A stretch of 64,000 nucleotides of DNA from contig NZ_RCZP01000002.1 in the NCBI RefSeq assembly GCF_006438825.1, forward strand, positions 342,568 to 406,567, given 5' to 3'. How positions within the stretch are numbered: the stretch's first letter is position 1; each line of letters opens with the position of its first letter. The notes below the pieces were generated by a model. The model made no database searches. It was not told where the DNA came from and saw nothing but the letters and a program-made list of their open reading frames with translations. Origin of the DNA: Muricoccus nepalensis. GTDB lineage: Bacteria > Pseudomonadota > Alphaproteobacteria > Acetobacterales > Acetobacteraceae. This document shows, one piece after another, positions 18,653 through 27,123 of this stretch. The translations under genes were made by a program, and so were the position numbers.

Positions 18653-19697
18653 AGCGCACCCGGCAATAGGGCATGCGGGCGGCCAGCAGGTCCTGGAAGC
18701 GGCGCAGCCAGCGGCCCTTCCAGCCCGTGCGGTAGCGAAGGTTCACGCCGCCGCCCTCGGAGAGCTTCGTCTCCTGGATGTCCGGGCGCCAGAGGACCTC
18801 CTCGGCCTTGGGGTGCCAGGCGAGGTTGATCTCGTGCAGCCCCTCGTTGTGGGTGAGCATGATGATCTCGGCCGCGAGCTGGTTCTTCACGGCGTCGGGG
18901 AGAATATCGTCGAGCTCTGCGAAGAGCTCGCCCCACTCGGCCTCCCAACCCTCGCGGAGGACGACGGGGGAGAAGTTGAGGTGCACCTCGTAGCCGGCGC
19001 GGTGAAGCTCCGGGATGGCGACGATGCGCTCGGCCACGGGGGAGGTGCGGACGTCGAGCAGCTTCGCCATGGCGGGCGGCATGAGGGACATGCGGATGCG
19101 GGTGCGGCCGCGCGGGTCGTAGTCGAGGAGGCCCGGGTTCACCCACTTCGTCGCAAAGCTGCCCTTGGCGTTGGGGATGCCGCGGAAGGCGGCGACGAGG
19201 TCGCGGACGTTGTCGGAGATGAGGGCGTCCACCGAGAGGTCGCCGTTCTCGCCGAGGTCGTAGACCCAATCGCGCGGGTCCACCTGGTTGGGCTCGGCCT
19301 TCGGTCCCTGGCGGGCGGCGTGGCGGGCGATGGAGGCCGCGATCTCCTCGATGTTGACGAAGACGCTGATGGGGTTCGCATGCCCCTTGCGGCGCGCGAC
19401 GTAGCAATAGGCGCAGGCCATGGCGCAGCCGTTGGAGGAGGAAGGGGCGATGAAGTCGGCGCTGCGGCCGTTGGGGCGGAAGGCGAGGCCCTTCTTCACG
19501 CCGAGCACGAGGGTGTCGCGCTTGTTGCGGAGGTAGTCGCCGGGATCGGCCTCGCGCAGCTCCGGAATGCGCCAGTGGGAGGCGACGGGGATGCGCTCGG
19601 CCGCCGGGAAGCGGGCGAGGATCTCCCGGCCGCGGGCGTGGGCCTCCACCGCCGGTTCCAGGTAGATGCGGGCGATGTCGAGAAGGGGGCCAGCCAT
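18642..19697 (-). CDS. Spore photoproduct lyase family protein, divergent paralogue
   Basis: A 351-aa radical-SAM protein with C-x3-C-x2-C at Cys91, 95 and 98 (NGCAMACAYCYV). The N-terminal LLDIARIYLEP and TLVLGVKKGLAF segments resemble SplB. At the place where SplB has its H-donor Cys, this protein reads YDLGENGDLSVD with no Cys, so the chemistry should differ. It is longer in the central part (QVDPRDWVYD insertion). The ATG at 19697 matches the usual N-terminus but lacks a ribosome binding site; a TTG at 19739 with AAGGGG upstream is an alternative. It is first in the two-gene operon. Confidence 0.82.
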   Translation of the reverse strand: MAGPLLDIARIYLEPAVEAHARGREILARFPAAERIPVASHWRIPELREADPGDYLRNKRDTLVLGVKKGLAFRPNGRSADFIAPSSSNGCAMACAYCYVARRKGHANPISVFVNIEEIAASIARHAARQGPKAEPNQVDPRDWVYDLGENGDLSVDALISDNVRDLVAAFRGIPNAKGSFATKWVNPGLLDYDPRGRTRIRMSLMPPAMAKLLDVRTSPVAERIVAIPELHRAGYEVHLNFSPVVLREGWEAEWGELFAELDDILPDAVKNQLAAEIIMLTHNEGLHEINLAWHPKAEEVLWRPDIQETKLSEGGGVNLRYRTGWKGRWLRRFQDLLAARMPYCRVRYAF

Positions 19698-19835
19698 GCA
19701 GGGGAGATATGGGGTGCCGCGCCTGTTCCGACAGGCCAAACGGCCCCTTTTCGCGCCGCGCCGCGCTCCGGCGGGGGAATTGAAGCGATTGATTTTTCGG
19801 GGAAAAACTGGACGCCGCTGAACGGGGCGCCCGCC

Positions 19836-20612
19836 CTAGCGCCGGAGCTCCATCTGAATCGGCCCCTCGCGCTCGCCGCGCGCGAACTGGTCCACGACGG
19901 CGTTCCCCGTGTCGCCGAGGGTGGAGGCCGGGCCGGTCCAGACGATCCGGCCCTTGTGGATCATGGCGGCCTCGTCGCCGATGCGGCGGGCGCTGGCCAT
20001 GTCGTGGGTGATGGTGACGGCGGTCGCGCCGAGGCGCTTCACGCAGTCCACGATCAGCCCGTCGATCACCGCGCCCATGATGGGGTCGAGGCCGGTGGTC
20101 GGCTCGTCGAAGAAGATGATGTCGGGCTCGGAGGCGATGGCGCGGGCCAGCGCCACGCGCTTCTGCATGCCGCCCGAGAGCTCGGCGGGCGAGAGGTCGC
20201 CGACCTCGGGGCCGAGGCCGACATCGGCCAGGGCCTGCGCGGCCTTGTCGCGGGCGCGGGCGCGGTCGAGGCGCTTCTGGGCGAGGAGCTTGAAGCAGAC
20301 GTTCTCCCAGACGGGCAGGCTGTCGAAGAGGGCGCCGTTCTGGAAGAGCATGCCGGTGCGGTCGAGAACCGCCTCGCGCTCGCGGGCGGACATGGCCAGC
20401 ACGTCCCGCCCGTCGATCTCGATGGTGCCGGCGTCGGGGGTGATCAGGCCGAGGATGCACTTGATGGTCACCGACTTGCCCGAGCCGGAGCCGCCGAGGA
20501 TCACCATCGAGCTGCCGGCCCGGACGTCGAGGTCCACGCCGTCCAGCACCTGCTTGGCCCCGAAGGCCTTGCGGAGGCCGCGGAGGCGGATCTTCGGCGG
20601 GGCGTCGCTCAT
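19836..20612 (-). CDS. mlaF: ABC transporter ATPase, MlaF type
   Basis: Energises lipid movement between inner and outer membrane with MlaE. The 258-aa ATPase has Walker A GGSGSGKS near residue 40, Q-loop MLFQNGALFDSL, signature LSGGMQKR, Walker B IIFFDEPTTGLDP and H-loop ITHDM. The GALFDSL stretch and the MQKR signature are typical of Mla/Mce ATPases. Its ATG overlaps the mlaE stop by 4 bp. No MlaD-type MCE gene follows; the next gene is the photolyase paralogue on the same strand after a 138-bp gap, so any partner is encoded elsewhere. Confidence 0.9.
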   Translation of the reverse strand: MSDAPPKIRLRGLRKAFGAKQVLDGVDLDVRAGSSMVILGGSGSGKSVTIKCILGLITPDAGTIEIDGRDVLAMSAREREAVLDRTGMLFQNGALFDSLPVWENVCFKLLAQKRLDRARARDKAAQALADVGLGPEVGDLSPAELSGGMQKRVALARAIASEPDIIFFDEPTTGLDPIMGAVIDGLIVDCVKRLGATAVTITHDMASARRIGDEAAMIHKGRIVWTGPASTLGDTGNAVVDQFARGEREGPIQMELRR

Positions 20613-21412
20613 CGGGAGAAGAAGGCCTCGGTGAGCACGTAGTCGAGGGCGAGGATGAGGATGGAGGAGGCGACCACCGCCGTGGTGGTGGCGCCGCCGA
20701 CGCCCTGGGCGCCGCCACGGGAGTTGTAGCCGCACCAGGTGCCCATCAGCGCCACGACGAAGCCGAAGACCGCCGCCTTCGCGAGCCCGCTGACCACGTC
20801 CGTCATCCGCACGAAGTCGAAGGTCGCCTTCAGGTAGGCCGGGCCGGAGAAGCCGAGCTTGAGGGTGGCGATGAGGTAGCCGCCCATGACGCCGAGGACG
20901 TCGGCCACCACCACCAGCAGCGGCATGGCGAGCGTCGCGGCCAGGAGGCGGGGGGTGACGAGGTACTTCATCGGGTCGGTCGAGAGGGTGGTCAGCGCGT
21001 CGATCTGGTCGGTGACGCGCATCGTACCGATCTCGGCCGCAAACGCCGCGCCGATGCGGCCCGAGACCATGAGGCCGGCCAGCACCGGGCCGAGCTCCCG
21101 CGTGATGGAGATGACGACGACGTTGGCGACCGCCCCCTCCGCCCCGAAGCGGGAGAAGCCGGAATAGGACTGGAGCGCCAGCACCATGCCCGTGAAGACC
21201 GCCGTCAGCCCGACCACGGGAAGGGAGAAGTAGGCGACCTCCACGAAGGCGCGGAGGAAGAGGCGCGGGTGGAAGGGCGGGCGCACCGCGTGGCTGACCG
21301 CGTTGAGCGCGAAGAGCGCGACGGCGCCGACGGTGCGGCAGAGGTCCAGCACCGCGCGGCCGAGGGCGGCCAGCCCGTCCAGCGGGCGGGCGAGGGGGGA
21401 GGAGGCGCTCAC
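20609..21412 (-). CDS. mlaE: ABC transporter permease, MlaE family
   Basis: A 267-aa permease of the MlaE family (about five membrane segments), the membrane partner of MlaF in phospholipid trafficking. Family signatures include SITRELGPVLAGLMVSGR and GAAFAAEIGTMRVTDQIDA, and the C-terminal YNSRGGAQGVGGATT. The start is a GTG at 21412 that overlaps the alr stop (GTGA, 4 bp); it gives VSASSPLARP as N-terminus. The overlap with mlaF is also 4 bp, so alr-mlaE-mlaF are translationally coupled. Confidence 0.9.
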   Translation of the reverse strand: MSASSPLARPLDGLAALGRAVLDLCRTVGAVALFALNAVSHAVRPPFHPRLFLRAFVEVAYFSLPVVGLTAVFTGMVLALQSYSGFSRFGAEGAVANVVVISITRELGPVLAGLMVSGRIGAAFAAEIGTMRVTDQIDALTTLSTDPMKYLVTPRLLAATLAMPLLVVVADVLGVMGGYLIATLKLGFSGPAYLKATFDFVRMTDVVSGLAKAAVFGFVVALMGTWCGYNSRGGAQGVGGATTTAVVASSILILALDYVLTEAFFSR

Positions 21413-22599
21413 GCGGCGCGCCGGTAGCGGCGGGCGTAGCGGGCGCCGAGCGAGGTCAGCACCTCGTAGCCGATCGTGCCGGCGCGGGCCGCGACGTCGT
21501 CGGCGGTCTGGGCGTCGCCGATCAGCTCGAGCATCGAGCCGGGCGTGATGAGGGGATGGTCGGTCACGTCGAAGGTGATGAGATCCATGGAGACCCGGCC
21601 GACAAGAGGGATGTCCTGTCCGGCGTGCCGGGCAAGGGCATGCCCGGAGAGGGCCCTCAGATACCCGTCGGCATAGCCCGCGGCAACGGTGGCGATGCGG
21701 GAGGGGCGCGCGGCCGTCCAGGTGGCGCCGTAGCCGACGGGGGTGCCGGCCGGGATCTCCCGGACCTGGAGCACCGGCACCTCCAGCCGGACGACGGGCC
21801 GCATGGGGTTCGGGCGCCCCGGCGTGGGGTTCAGGCCGTAGAGGGCGCAGCCGGGGCGGGCGAGGTCGGAGGCGAAGGCCGGGCCGAGGAAGAGGCCGGC
21901 CGAGTTGGCGAAGGAGGAGGGGGCGGCGGGCAGGCGGGCGCGCGCGGCGGCGAAGCGGGCGGCCTGGGCGGCGTTCATCGGGTGGTCCGGCTCGTCGGCG
22001 CAGGCGAGGTGGGTCATGACGTAGAGGAGGTCGAGGCCGGTGAGGGGGGCGGGGTCCGCGGCCAGGGCCTCGATCTCGGCGGGAGAGAGGCCGAGGCGGG
22101 CCATGCCGGTGTCGAGGTGCAACAATACGGCGGCGCCGGTGCCGGCCCAGGCCGCGATGTCGCCGGGGGTGTTCAGGACGGGGGTGAGGCCCGCGCCCCC
22201 GTCCGCGCCGGGGTGGAACCCGTTGAGGACGGCGACGAGGGGCCCGGGGCCGAGGGCGGCGCGGACCGCCGCGCCCTCCACCGCGTGGGCGACGAAGAAG
22301 TGGCGGCACCCGGCGGCGGCAAGGGCGGGCACGACCTCGGCGGCGCCCAGCCCGTAGGCGTCGGCCTTCACCGCCGCCCCCACCGCGCCGCCGCCGAGCG
22401 CCGCGTGGCGGTCGCGCAGGGTGGTCCAGTTGGCAGCGATGGCCGCGAGGTCGACGGTCAGGACGCCCGCGGTACCCGCCTCGGCGATCTCAGGCGTAGT
22501 CGTTCTCGTCGTGGGTCTGGTCGAGGTCGCCGAAGCGGGTGAACTCGCCCTCGAAGAAGAGGCGGATGGTCCCGGTGGGGCCGTGACGCTGCTTGGCAA
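21409..22599 (-). CDS. alr: Alanine racemase
   Basis: Converts L- to D-alanine for peptidoglycan, using PLP. The PLP lysine lies in VKADAYGLGA, and the second catalytic residue is the Tyr of VGYGATW near the C-terminal half. The fold is complete from GVLTVDLAAIAANW onward. The start is uncertain: the only standard in-frame start is ATG at 22599, inside dnaB, giving a 110-bp overlap and an unusual Ser/Thr-rich N-terminus. Homologous sequence begins just after the dnaB stop, where an ATC (about 22483) or CTG would have to serve. It is coupled to mlaE downstream. Confidence 0.85.
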   Translation of the reverse strand: MPSSVTAPPGPSASSSRASSPASATSTRPTTRTTTPEIAEAGTAGVLTVDLAAIAANWTTLRDRHAALGGGAVGAAVKADAYGLGAAEVVPALAAAGCRHFFVAHAVEGAAVRAALGPGPLVAVLNGFHPGADGGAGLTPVLNTPGDIAAWAGTGAAVLLHLDTGMARLGLSPAEIEALAADPAPLTGLDLLYVMTHLACADEPDHPMNAAQAARFAAARARLPAAPSSFANSAGLFLGPAFASDLARPGCALYGLNPTPGRPNPMRPVVRLEVPVLQVREIPAGTPVGYGATWTAARPSRIATVAAGYADGYLRALSGHALARHAGQDIPLVGRVSMDLITFDVTDHPLITPGSMLELIGDAQTADDVAARAGTIGYEVLTSLGARYARRYRRAA

Positions 22600-24022
22600 T
22601 GATCAGCTCCGCCTTGTTGTGCGCCTGCTCCATGTCCTTCTGCCACTTGTCCGTGGCCTCGGAGAACTTCTCCGCGTTGTCGAAGGCCAGCTCCTTCGGC
22701 ATCTTCTGCTGCAGGTAGTACTCGTCGCGGTAGACGAACATGACGACGTCAGCGTCCTGCTCGATCGAGCCGGATTCGCGGAGGTCGGCGAGCTGCGGGC
22801 GCTTGTCCTCGCGCTGCTCCACCTGGCGGGAGAGCTGGGAGAGGGCGATGACGGGGACCGAGAGCTCCTTGGCGATGGCCTTCAGGCCCTGGGTGATCTG
22901 GCTGATCTCCTGCACGCGGTTCTCCGGCCGGGTGCCGGCGGCGGGGCGCATGAGCTGGAGGTAGTCGACGATGATGAGGTTCAGCCCCTTGGTCCGCATC
23001 AGGCGCCGGCAGCGGGTGCGCAGCGCCGAGATGGTGATGGCCGGGGTGTCGTCGATGAAGAGGGGAAGGGTGGAGAGCTCGCGGCTCACCTCCACGAACT
23101 TGTCGAAGTCACGCTGGGCGATGTCGCCGCGGCGGATGCGGTCGCCCGAGACGCGGGACTGCTCGGAGAGGATACGGGTGGCGAGCTGGTCGGCCGACAT
23201 CTCCAGCGAGAAGATGGCGACGCCGCCGCGGACCACCGCGTTGGGGTCCTTCTCCTGCGCCTCCCGGATGACGGCCTGCGCGGCGCCGAAGCCGATCTTC
23301 ACGGCGAGCGCGGTCTTGCCCATGGCGGGGCGGCCGGCAAGGATGAGCAGGTCCGAGGGGTGCAGGCCGCCGAGCTTCGTGTCGACGTCGCGCAGCCCCG
23401 TGGGGAGGCCGGAGACGCCGCCGGGGGTGGAGAAGGCGCGCTCGGCGAGCTCGACGGCGGCGGTGAGGGCGCGGTCGAAGGAGATGAGCCCGCCCTCAGA
23501 GCTGCCCTCGGTCGCGAGGTCGAAGAGGGCCTGCTCGGCGGCCTCGAGCTGGGCCTTGCCGTCGAGTTCGGGCTCGGCCCCGAAGGCGCGGTTCACGACG
23601 ACCTCGCCGAGGTCCACGAGCTGGCGGCGGAGGAAGCAGTCGTGGATGACGCGGCCGTACTCGCCGGCGTTGATGATGCCGACCATGGCGGTCAGGAGCT
23701 GCGTCAGGTAGGCGGGGCCGCCAACCTCGTCGAGCAGGCCGGAGTGCTCGAACTCCGCCCGCAGCGTGACGACGTCCGCGAGCTGCCCGGCCTCGACCCG
23801 GCGCTGGATGGCCTTGAAGATGCGGCCGTGGATGGGGTCGGCGAAGTGCTCGTCCGCCAGGAACTCCGAGACTCGCTCATAGGCCTTGTTGTTGGCCAGC
23901 AGCGCGCCGAGCAGCGCCTGCTCCGCCTCCGTGTTGGAGGGGGGCAGGCGCTGGGACAGGCCCAGCATTCCCTGGCCCATTCCGGGGCCGGCCGGCTCCG
24001 CGAGGCTGTCGAAGGCGTTCAT
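22490..24022 (-). CDS. dnaB: Replicative DNA helicase DnaB
   Basis: Unwinds DNA at the replication fork as a hexamer. The 510-aa protein has the N-terminal DnaB domain (PPSNTEAEQALLGALL) and a RecA-like C-terminal domain with Walker A GRPAMGKTAL near residue 230, a Walker B IIVDYLQLM and the SQLSRQVE motif near 405. The C-terminus is FFEGEFTRFGDLD as expected. No intein or insertion is seen. It lies 9 bp after the cfa stop and overlaps alr, in a mixed operon. Confidence 0.95.
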   Translation of the reverse strand: MNAFDSLAEPAGPGMGQGMLGLSQRLPPSNTEAEQALLGALLANNKAYERVSEFLADEHFADPIHGRIFKAIQRRVEAGQLADVVTLRAEFEHSGLLDEVGGPAYLTQLLTAMVGIINAGEYGRVIHDCFLRRQLVDLGEVVVNRAFGAEPELDGKAQLEAAEQALFDLATEGSSEGGLISFDRALTAAVELAERAFSTPGGVSGLPTGLRDVDTKLGGLHPSDLLILAGRPAMGKTALAVKIGFGAAQAVIREAQEKDPNAVVRGGVAIFSLEMSADQLATRILSEQSRVSGDRIRRGDIAQRDFDKFVEVSRELSTLPLFIDDTPAITISALRTRCRRLMRTKGLNLIIVDYLQLMRPAAGTRPENRVQEISQITQGLKAIAKELSVPVIALSQLSRQVEQREDKRPQLADLRESGSIEQDADVVMFVYRDEYYLQQKMPKELAFDNAEKFSEATDKWQKDMEQAHNKAELIIAKQRHGPTGTIRLFFEGEFTRFGDLDQTHDENDYA

Positions 24023-24031
24023 CCCGCCAGT

Positions 24032-25318
24032 CTAGCCCTCGGCGCGCTCCACGTCCCCCTCCACCGCGCCGCGGGGTCCTGTGGACGGCGGGGGATCATG
24101 GGGATAAGCCGCGGCGCGCTCCGCCTCGAGCATGTAGTCGCGGGTCAGCGGCAGGGCGTTCACGTCGCGGGTGAGCTGCATCTGCCAGTTCATGTGGCCC
24201 CAGCGGCGGAAGGCAAGCTCCGAGGCGGCGAGGTAGAACTCGAACATCCGGCAGAAGCGCTCGTCGTACAAGGCCTTGATCGCGTTGCGGTTCTCCGCGA
24301 AGCGCCCGCGCCACTGGGCGATCGTCATGGCGTAGTGCAGCCGCAGGATCTCGATGTCGGTGATCCAGAGGCCGGCGCCCTCCACCGCCGGCACCACCTC
24401 CGACAGCGCCGGGGAGTAGCCGCCGGGGAAGATGTACTTGGTGAGCCAGGGGTTGGTCGTGGCCGGCCCCTCGGACTGGCCGATGGCGTGGACGAGGGCG
24501 ACTCCGTCCTCCTTGAGGGCGGCCTTCACGGTCCGGAAGAAGGCCGTGTAGTGGTTGATGCCGACGTGCTCGAACATGCCGACTGAGACGACCCGGTCCA
24601 CCGGGCGCCGCCAGTCGCGGTAGTCCATCAGCTCGAAGCGGACGCGGTCCGAGACGCCCGCGGACTCGGCCCGCGCGCGGGACTCGGCGAGCTGCTCCTC
24701 GGACAGGGTGAGGCCGGTGACGCGGGCGCCGTGCTCGCGGGCGAGGGTGATGGCAAGGCCGCCCCAGCCGGAGCCGATGTCGAGCACCTCGAGGTCCGGG
24801 CGGTCGAGGCGCAGCTTGCTCGCGATGTGCCGCTTCTTGAGGGCCTGGGCCTCCTCCAGGCTCTCCCGCCCCGTCGGGAAGTAGGCGCAGGAGTACTGCC
24901 GGTCGGCGTCCAGGAAGAGGGCGTAGAGGCGGCCGTTCAGGTCGTAGTGGTGGGCGACGTTGCGGCGGCTGCGGGCCGAGCTGTTCGGGTCGAGCACCCG
25001 CCGCAGGGCCCAGCGGACGGCCTGCCCGGCGCGCATGGCGGGGTGGCTGCCGCCCTCGGCCAGGTTGAGGATCATCACGTCCAGCAGGTCGTAGATGGTG
25101 GAGCCCTCGATCGGCTCGATGCTGCCGTCCATGTAGCCCTCGCCGAAGGCGAGGTTGGGATTCATCACCAGGCGGCGGGCGATGCCCTTGTTGGTCAGGG
25201 CCATGGCCGCGGCGGGGCCGGGGCGCGCGCCGCCGAAGGTCACCACGCTTCCATCCGGGCGGCGGAGCCGCAGCGTGCCGCGGCGGATGAGGCGGGGCAG
25301 GATCGAATCCAGCAGCAA
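24032..25318 (-). CDS. cfa: Cyclopropane-fatty-acyl-phospholipid synthase family
   Basis: A 428-aa SAM-dependent methyltransferase that adds a methylene bridge to unsaturated acyl chains of membrane lipids. The SAM motif I is VLDIGSGWGGLAI near residue 180; YSCAYF, the MFEHVG stretch and FIFPGGYSP-like KYIFPGGYSP are family hallmarks. The start is TTG at 25318 with AGGAGGA about 8 bases upstream. The acidic C-terminal tail (TGPRGAVEGDVERAEG) is not conserved. Only 9 bp separate it from dnaB. Confidence 0.92.
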   Translation of the reverse strand: MLLDSILPRLIRRGTLRLRRPDGSVVTFGGARPGPAAAMALTNKGIARRLVMNPNLAFGEGYMDGSIEPIEGSTIYDLLDVMILNLAEGGSHPAMRAGQAVRWALRRVLDPNSSARSRRNVAHHYDLNGRLYALFLDADRQYSCAYFPTGRESLEEAQALKKRHIASKLRLDRPDLEVLDIGSGWGGLAITLAREHGARVTGLTLSEEQLAESRARAESAGVSDRVRFELMDYRDWRRPVDRVVSVGMFEHVGINHYTAFFRTVKAALKEDGVALVHAIGQSEGPATTNPWLTKYIFPGGYSPALSEVVPAVEGAGLWITDIEILRLHYAMTIAQWRGRFAENRNAIKALYDERFCRMFEFYLAASELAFRRWGHMNWQMQLTRDVNALPLTRDYMLEAERAAAYPHDPPPSTGPRGAVEGDVERAEG

Positions 25319-25413
25319 GGGGCAGTCCTCCTGCCGCGAAGGCTGTGCCGGGGCCTGGAGGGGCGCAATTGCCGGAGGGTGGCCTCACCCAGGCGTGATG
25401 CCCAGACATGAGA

Positions 25414-25439
25414 ATGGCCGCCCCGGGCGGGGCGGCCAT
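25414..25439 (-). terminator. Hairpin terminator after rplI
   Basis: A perfect 11-bp GC-rich inverted repeat with a 4-base loop (ATGGCCGCCCC, GGGC, then the complement). On the minus strand it follows rplI and is followed by the T-richer run ATTCTCATGTC. It is placed to end the rpsF-rpsR-rplI transcript. The tract is weak, so termination may depend on the hairpin strength. Confidence 0.65.
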
Positions 25440-25468
25440 CCACGTCGTCCGGCCCGGGAGGGCGGGTC

Positions 25469-26035
25469 TTACTCGCTCGCGGCGCCCAGCTCGGACAGCT
25501 CGGCGGCCAGCTCGGCCTCGAGGCTGGCCTCCTCGGCCTCCTGCTCGGCGCGCAGGTCCTCGCCGCGGGACTGCTTGTCGGCTTCCTCGGGCGTGCGGGC
25601 GATGTTCACCACCACGGGGATCGAGACCTCCGGGTGCAGCGCGATGCGGACGGTGGTGAGGCCCAGCGTCTTGATCGGCTGCTCCAGGATGACCTGGTCG
25701 CGGGTGATGGTGAGGCCGGCGTCCTTCGTCGCGTCCGCGATGTCGCGGCCGGAGACGGAGCCGTAGAGCGCGCCGCTCTCGCCGGCGGAGCGGATCAGAA
25801 CGACCTGCAGGCCCTCCATCCGCTCGGCCACGCGCTCGGCCTCCTCGCGCCGCTTGAGGTTCTGGGCCTCGAGCTGCGCGCGGTCCTGCTCAAACTTCTT
25901 CAGGTTGCTCTCGGTCGCGCGGATGGCGCGGCCGGAGGGGAGGAGGAAGTTGCGGGCGTAGCCGGGCTTCACCGTGACGGTGTCGCCCATCTGGCCGAGC
26001 TTCTCGACCCGCTGCATCAGGATGACGTTGATCAT
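25469..26035 (-). CDS. rplI: 50S ribosomal protein L9
   Basis: A 188-aa L9 protein. The N-terminal rRNA-binding domain is [20 protein letters not shown] with the GYARNFLLP segment, then a long helix and the C-terminal domain ([14 protein letters not shown]). An acidic Glu/Ala-rich tail of about 40 residues extends beyond the usual 150 aa. It is the last gene of the rpsF-rpsR-rplI operon, 15 bp after rpsR. Confidence 0.97.
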   Translation of the reverse strand: MINVILMQRVEKLGQMGDTVTVKPGYARNFLLPSGRAIRATESNLKKFEQDRAQLEAQNLKRREEAERVAERMEGLQVVLIRSAGESGALYGSVSGRDIADATKDAGLTITRDQVILEQPIKTLGLTTVRIALHPEVSIPVVVNIARTPEEADKQSRGEDLRAEQEAEEASLEAELAAELSELGAASE

Positions 26036-26050
26036 GGTGCTGTGCCCCGA

Positions 26051-26329
26051 TCAGTCGTTGATGACGTAGGGCAGCAGCGCCAGGAAGCGGGCGCGCTTGA
26101 TGGCGTTGGCCAACTCGCGCTGCTTCTTGGCGGAGACCGCCGTGATGCGGGACGGCACGATCTTGCCGCGCTCGCTCAGGAAGCGGGACAGCAGGCGCAC
26201 GTCCTTGTAGTCGATCTTCGGCGCGTTCGGGCCGGAGAAGGGGCAGGACTTGCGGCGGCGGTAGAAGGGCCGGCGGGCGCCGACGGCCGGGCGGCGCGCG
26301 GCGGGGGTCAGGTCGGTCGTGTCGGACAT
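26051..26329 (-). CDS. rpsR: 30S ribosomal protein S18
   Basis: A 92-aa S18 protein with the [15 protein letters not shown] core and the [20 protein letters not shown] segment. It has an Ala/Arg/Pro-rich N-terminal extension of about 20 residues. It pairs with S6 on the 30S platform; the pair is also known to bind its own mRNA leader. It follows rpsF after 6 bp. Confidence 0.97.
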   Translation of the reverse strand: MSDTTDLTPAARRPAVGARRPFYRRRKSCPFSGPNAPKIDYKDVRLLSRFLSERGKIVPSRITAVSAKKQRELANAIKRARFLALLPYVIND

Positions 26330-26335
26330 GGGTTC

Positions 26336-26806
26336 TTACTCCTCGCCGCCGTTCATGTCGCCGTCGTCACGCGGACGGGCGCGGAACTCCTCGCGGTCGT
26401 CGCCGCGCTCACGGCCACGGCCGGAGCCGAAGCGGCCGGCGGGGCGGGGGCCGCGGAAGCCGCGGTCGCGCTCGCGGTCGTCGCCGCGCTTGGCGAGGAT
26501 GGCGGAGGGGGCGTCGTCGATCGCCTCGATGCGCAGCGTCATGTGGCGCAGCACGTCCTCGTTGAGGCCGAGCTGGCGCGTCACCTCCTTCTCGGCGACC
26601 GGCGTGCAGTCGATGCCGAGGAGCATGTAATGCGCCTTGCGGTTCTTCTTGATCTTGTAGGCGAGGCCGCGGAGGCCCCAGTACTCGCGCTTGCGGATCT
26701 CGCCGCCGGTCTCGGCGATGATGCCGGCGACCTGGTCGGCCACGGCCTCGACCTGGGCCTGCGTGAGTTCGTTCCGCGCGATGAGCACGGTTTCATACAA
26801 CGGCAT
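26336..26806 (-). CDS. rpsF: 30S ribosomal protein S6
   Basis: A 156-aa S6 protein: MPLYETVLIARNELTQAQVEAV start, YWGLRGLAYKI and HYMLLGID in the core. The last 50 residues form an Arg/Asp/Gly-rich disordered tail (GRGRERGDDRE). The ATG at 26806 has GAAGGGAT at 5-base spacing. It leads the operon and has its own structured leader and promoter upstream. Confidence 0.97.
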   Translation of the reverse strand: MPLYETVLIARNELTQAQVEAVADQVAGIIAETGGEIRKREYWGLRGLAYKIKKNRKAHYMLLGIDCTPVAEKEVTRQLGLNEDVLRHMTLRIEAIDDAPSAILAKRGDDRERDRGFRGPRPAGRFGSGRGRERGDDREEFRARPRDDGDMNGGEE

Positions 26807-26829
26807 CGTTATCCCTTCGGATGGCTCAG

Positions 26830-26859
26830 CCCGGGGTCCCAGCAGGATGCGGGGACCGG
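26830..26859 (-). promoter_or_regulatory. Candidate S6:S18-binding CCG-bulge motif in rpsF leader
   Basis: On the minus strand, 24 bases before the rpsF ATG, a six-base-pair hairpin (GGTCCC pairing with GGGACC, 11-base loop) is followed on its 3' side by CCG and then GG, which can pair with the CC just 5' of the hairpin. This leaves CCG as a bulge between a short stem and a hairpin, the layout described for the S6:S18 autoregulatory motif. The outer stem is only 2 bp, so this is a candidate, not a firm call. Confidence 0.4.
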
Positions 26860-26869
26860 AATAGGCATA

Positions 26870-26895
26870 GCCGGGCGCGATGCCTCGCGCCCGGC
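26870..26895 (-). other. Strong hairpin at the 5' end of the rpsF leader
   Basis: A perfect 11-bp GC-rich stem with a TGCC loop (GCCGGGCGCGA and its complement). It lies close behind the predicted -10 box of the rpsF promoter, so it would form at or near the 5' end of the transcript, where it could stabilise the mRNA. There is no T-run on the minus strand after it, so it is not a standard terminator. Confidence 0.5.
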
Positions 26896-26907
26896 AGGGT
26901 GGCCGGG

Positions 26908-26937
26908 CGTATAGGGGATGGGCGGGGCGGGTGGCAA
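26908..26937 (-). promoter_or_regulatory. Putative sigma70-type promoter of rpsF-rpsR-rplI
   Basis: On the minus strand TTGCCA (-35, 26932-26937) is separated by 18 bases from TATACG (-10, 26908-26913; 17 bases if read as CTATAC). It would start transcription about 95 bases before rpsF. It is the best match in the divergent region between rpsF and aqpZ. Confidence 0.5.
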
Positions 26938-27123
26938 GCGCCTTAACACCCGCCCTGCCCCCGGCACGCGCCGTCGAGGGGTGGGCGGGACCGGTTTCCG
27001 ACGGCGGCCCACCCTAACGCGGATGTGAGGGCCGTCTATCAAGGGTTAATCTACGCTCGCCGCCGCGCGGGGGGCGTGTCGACGATTCCCCCACCCGAGA
27101 GATTTCTCACTGTGGCAAGGAAC

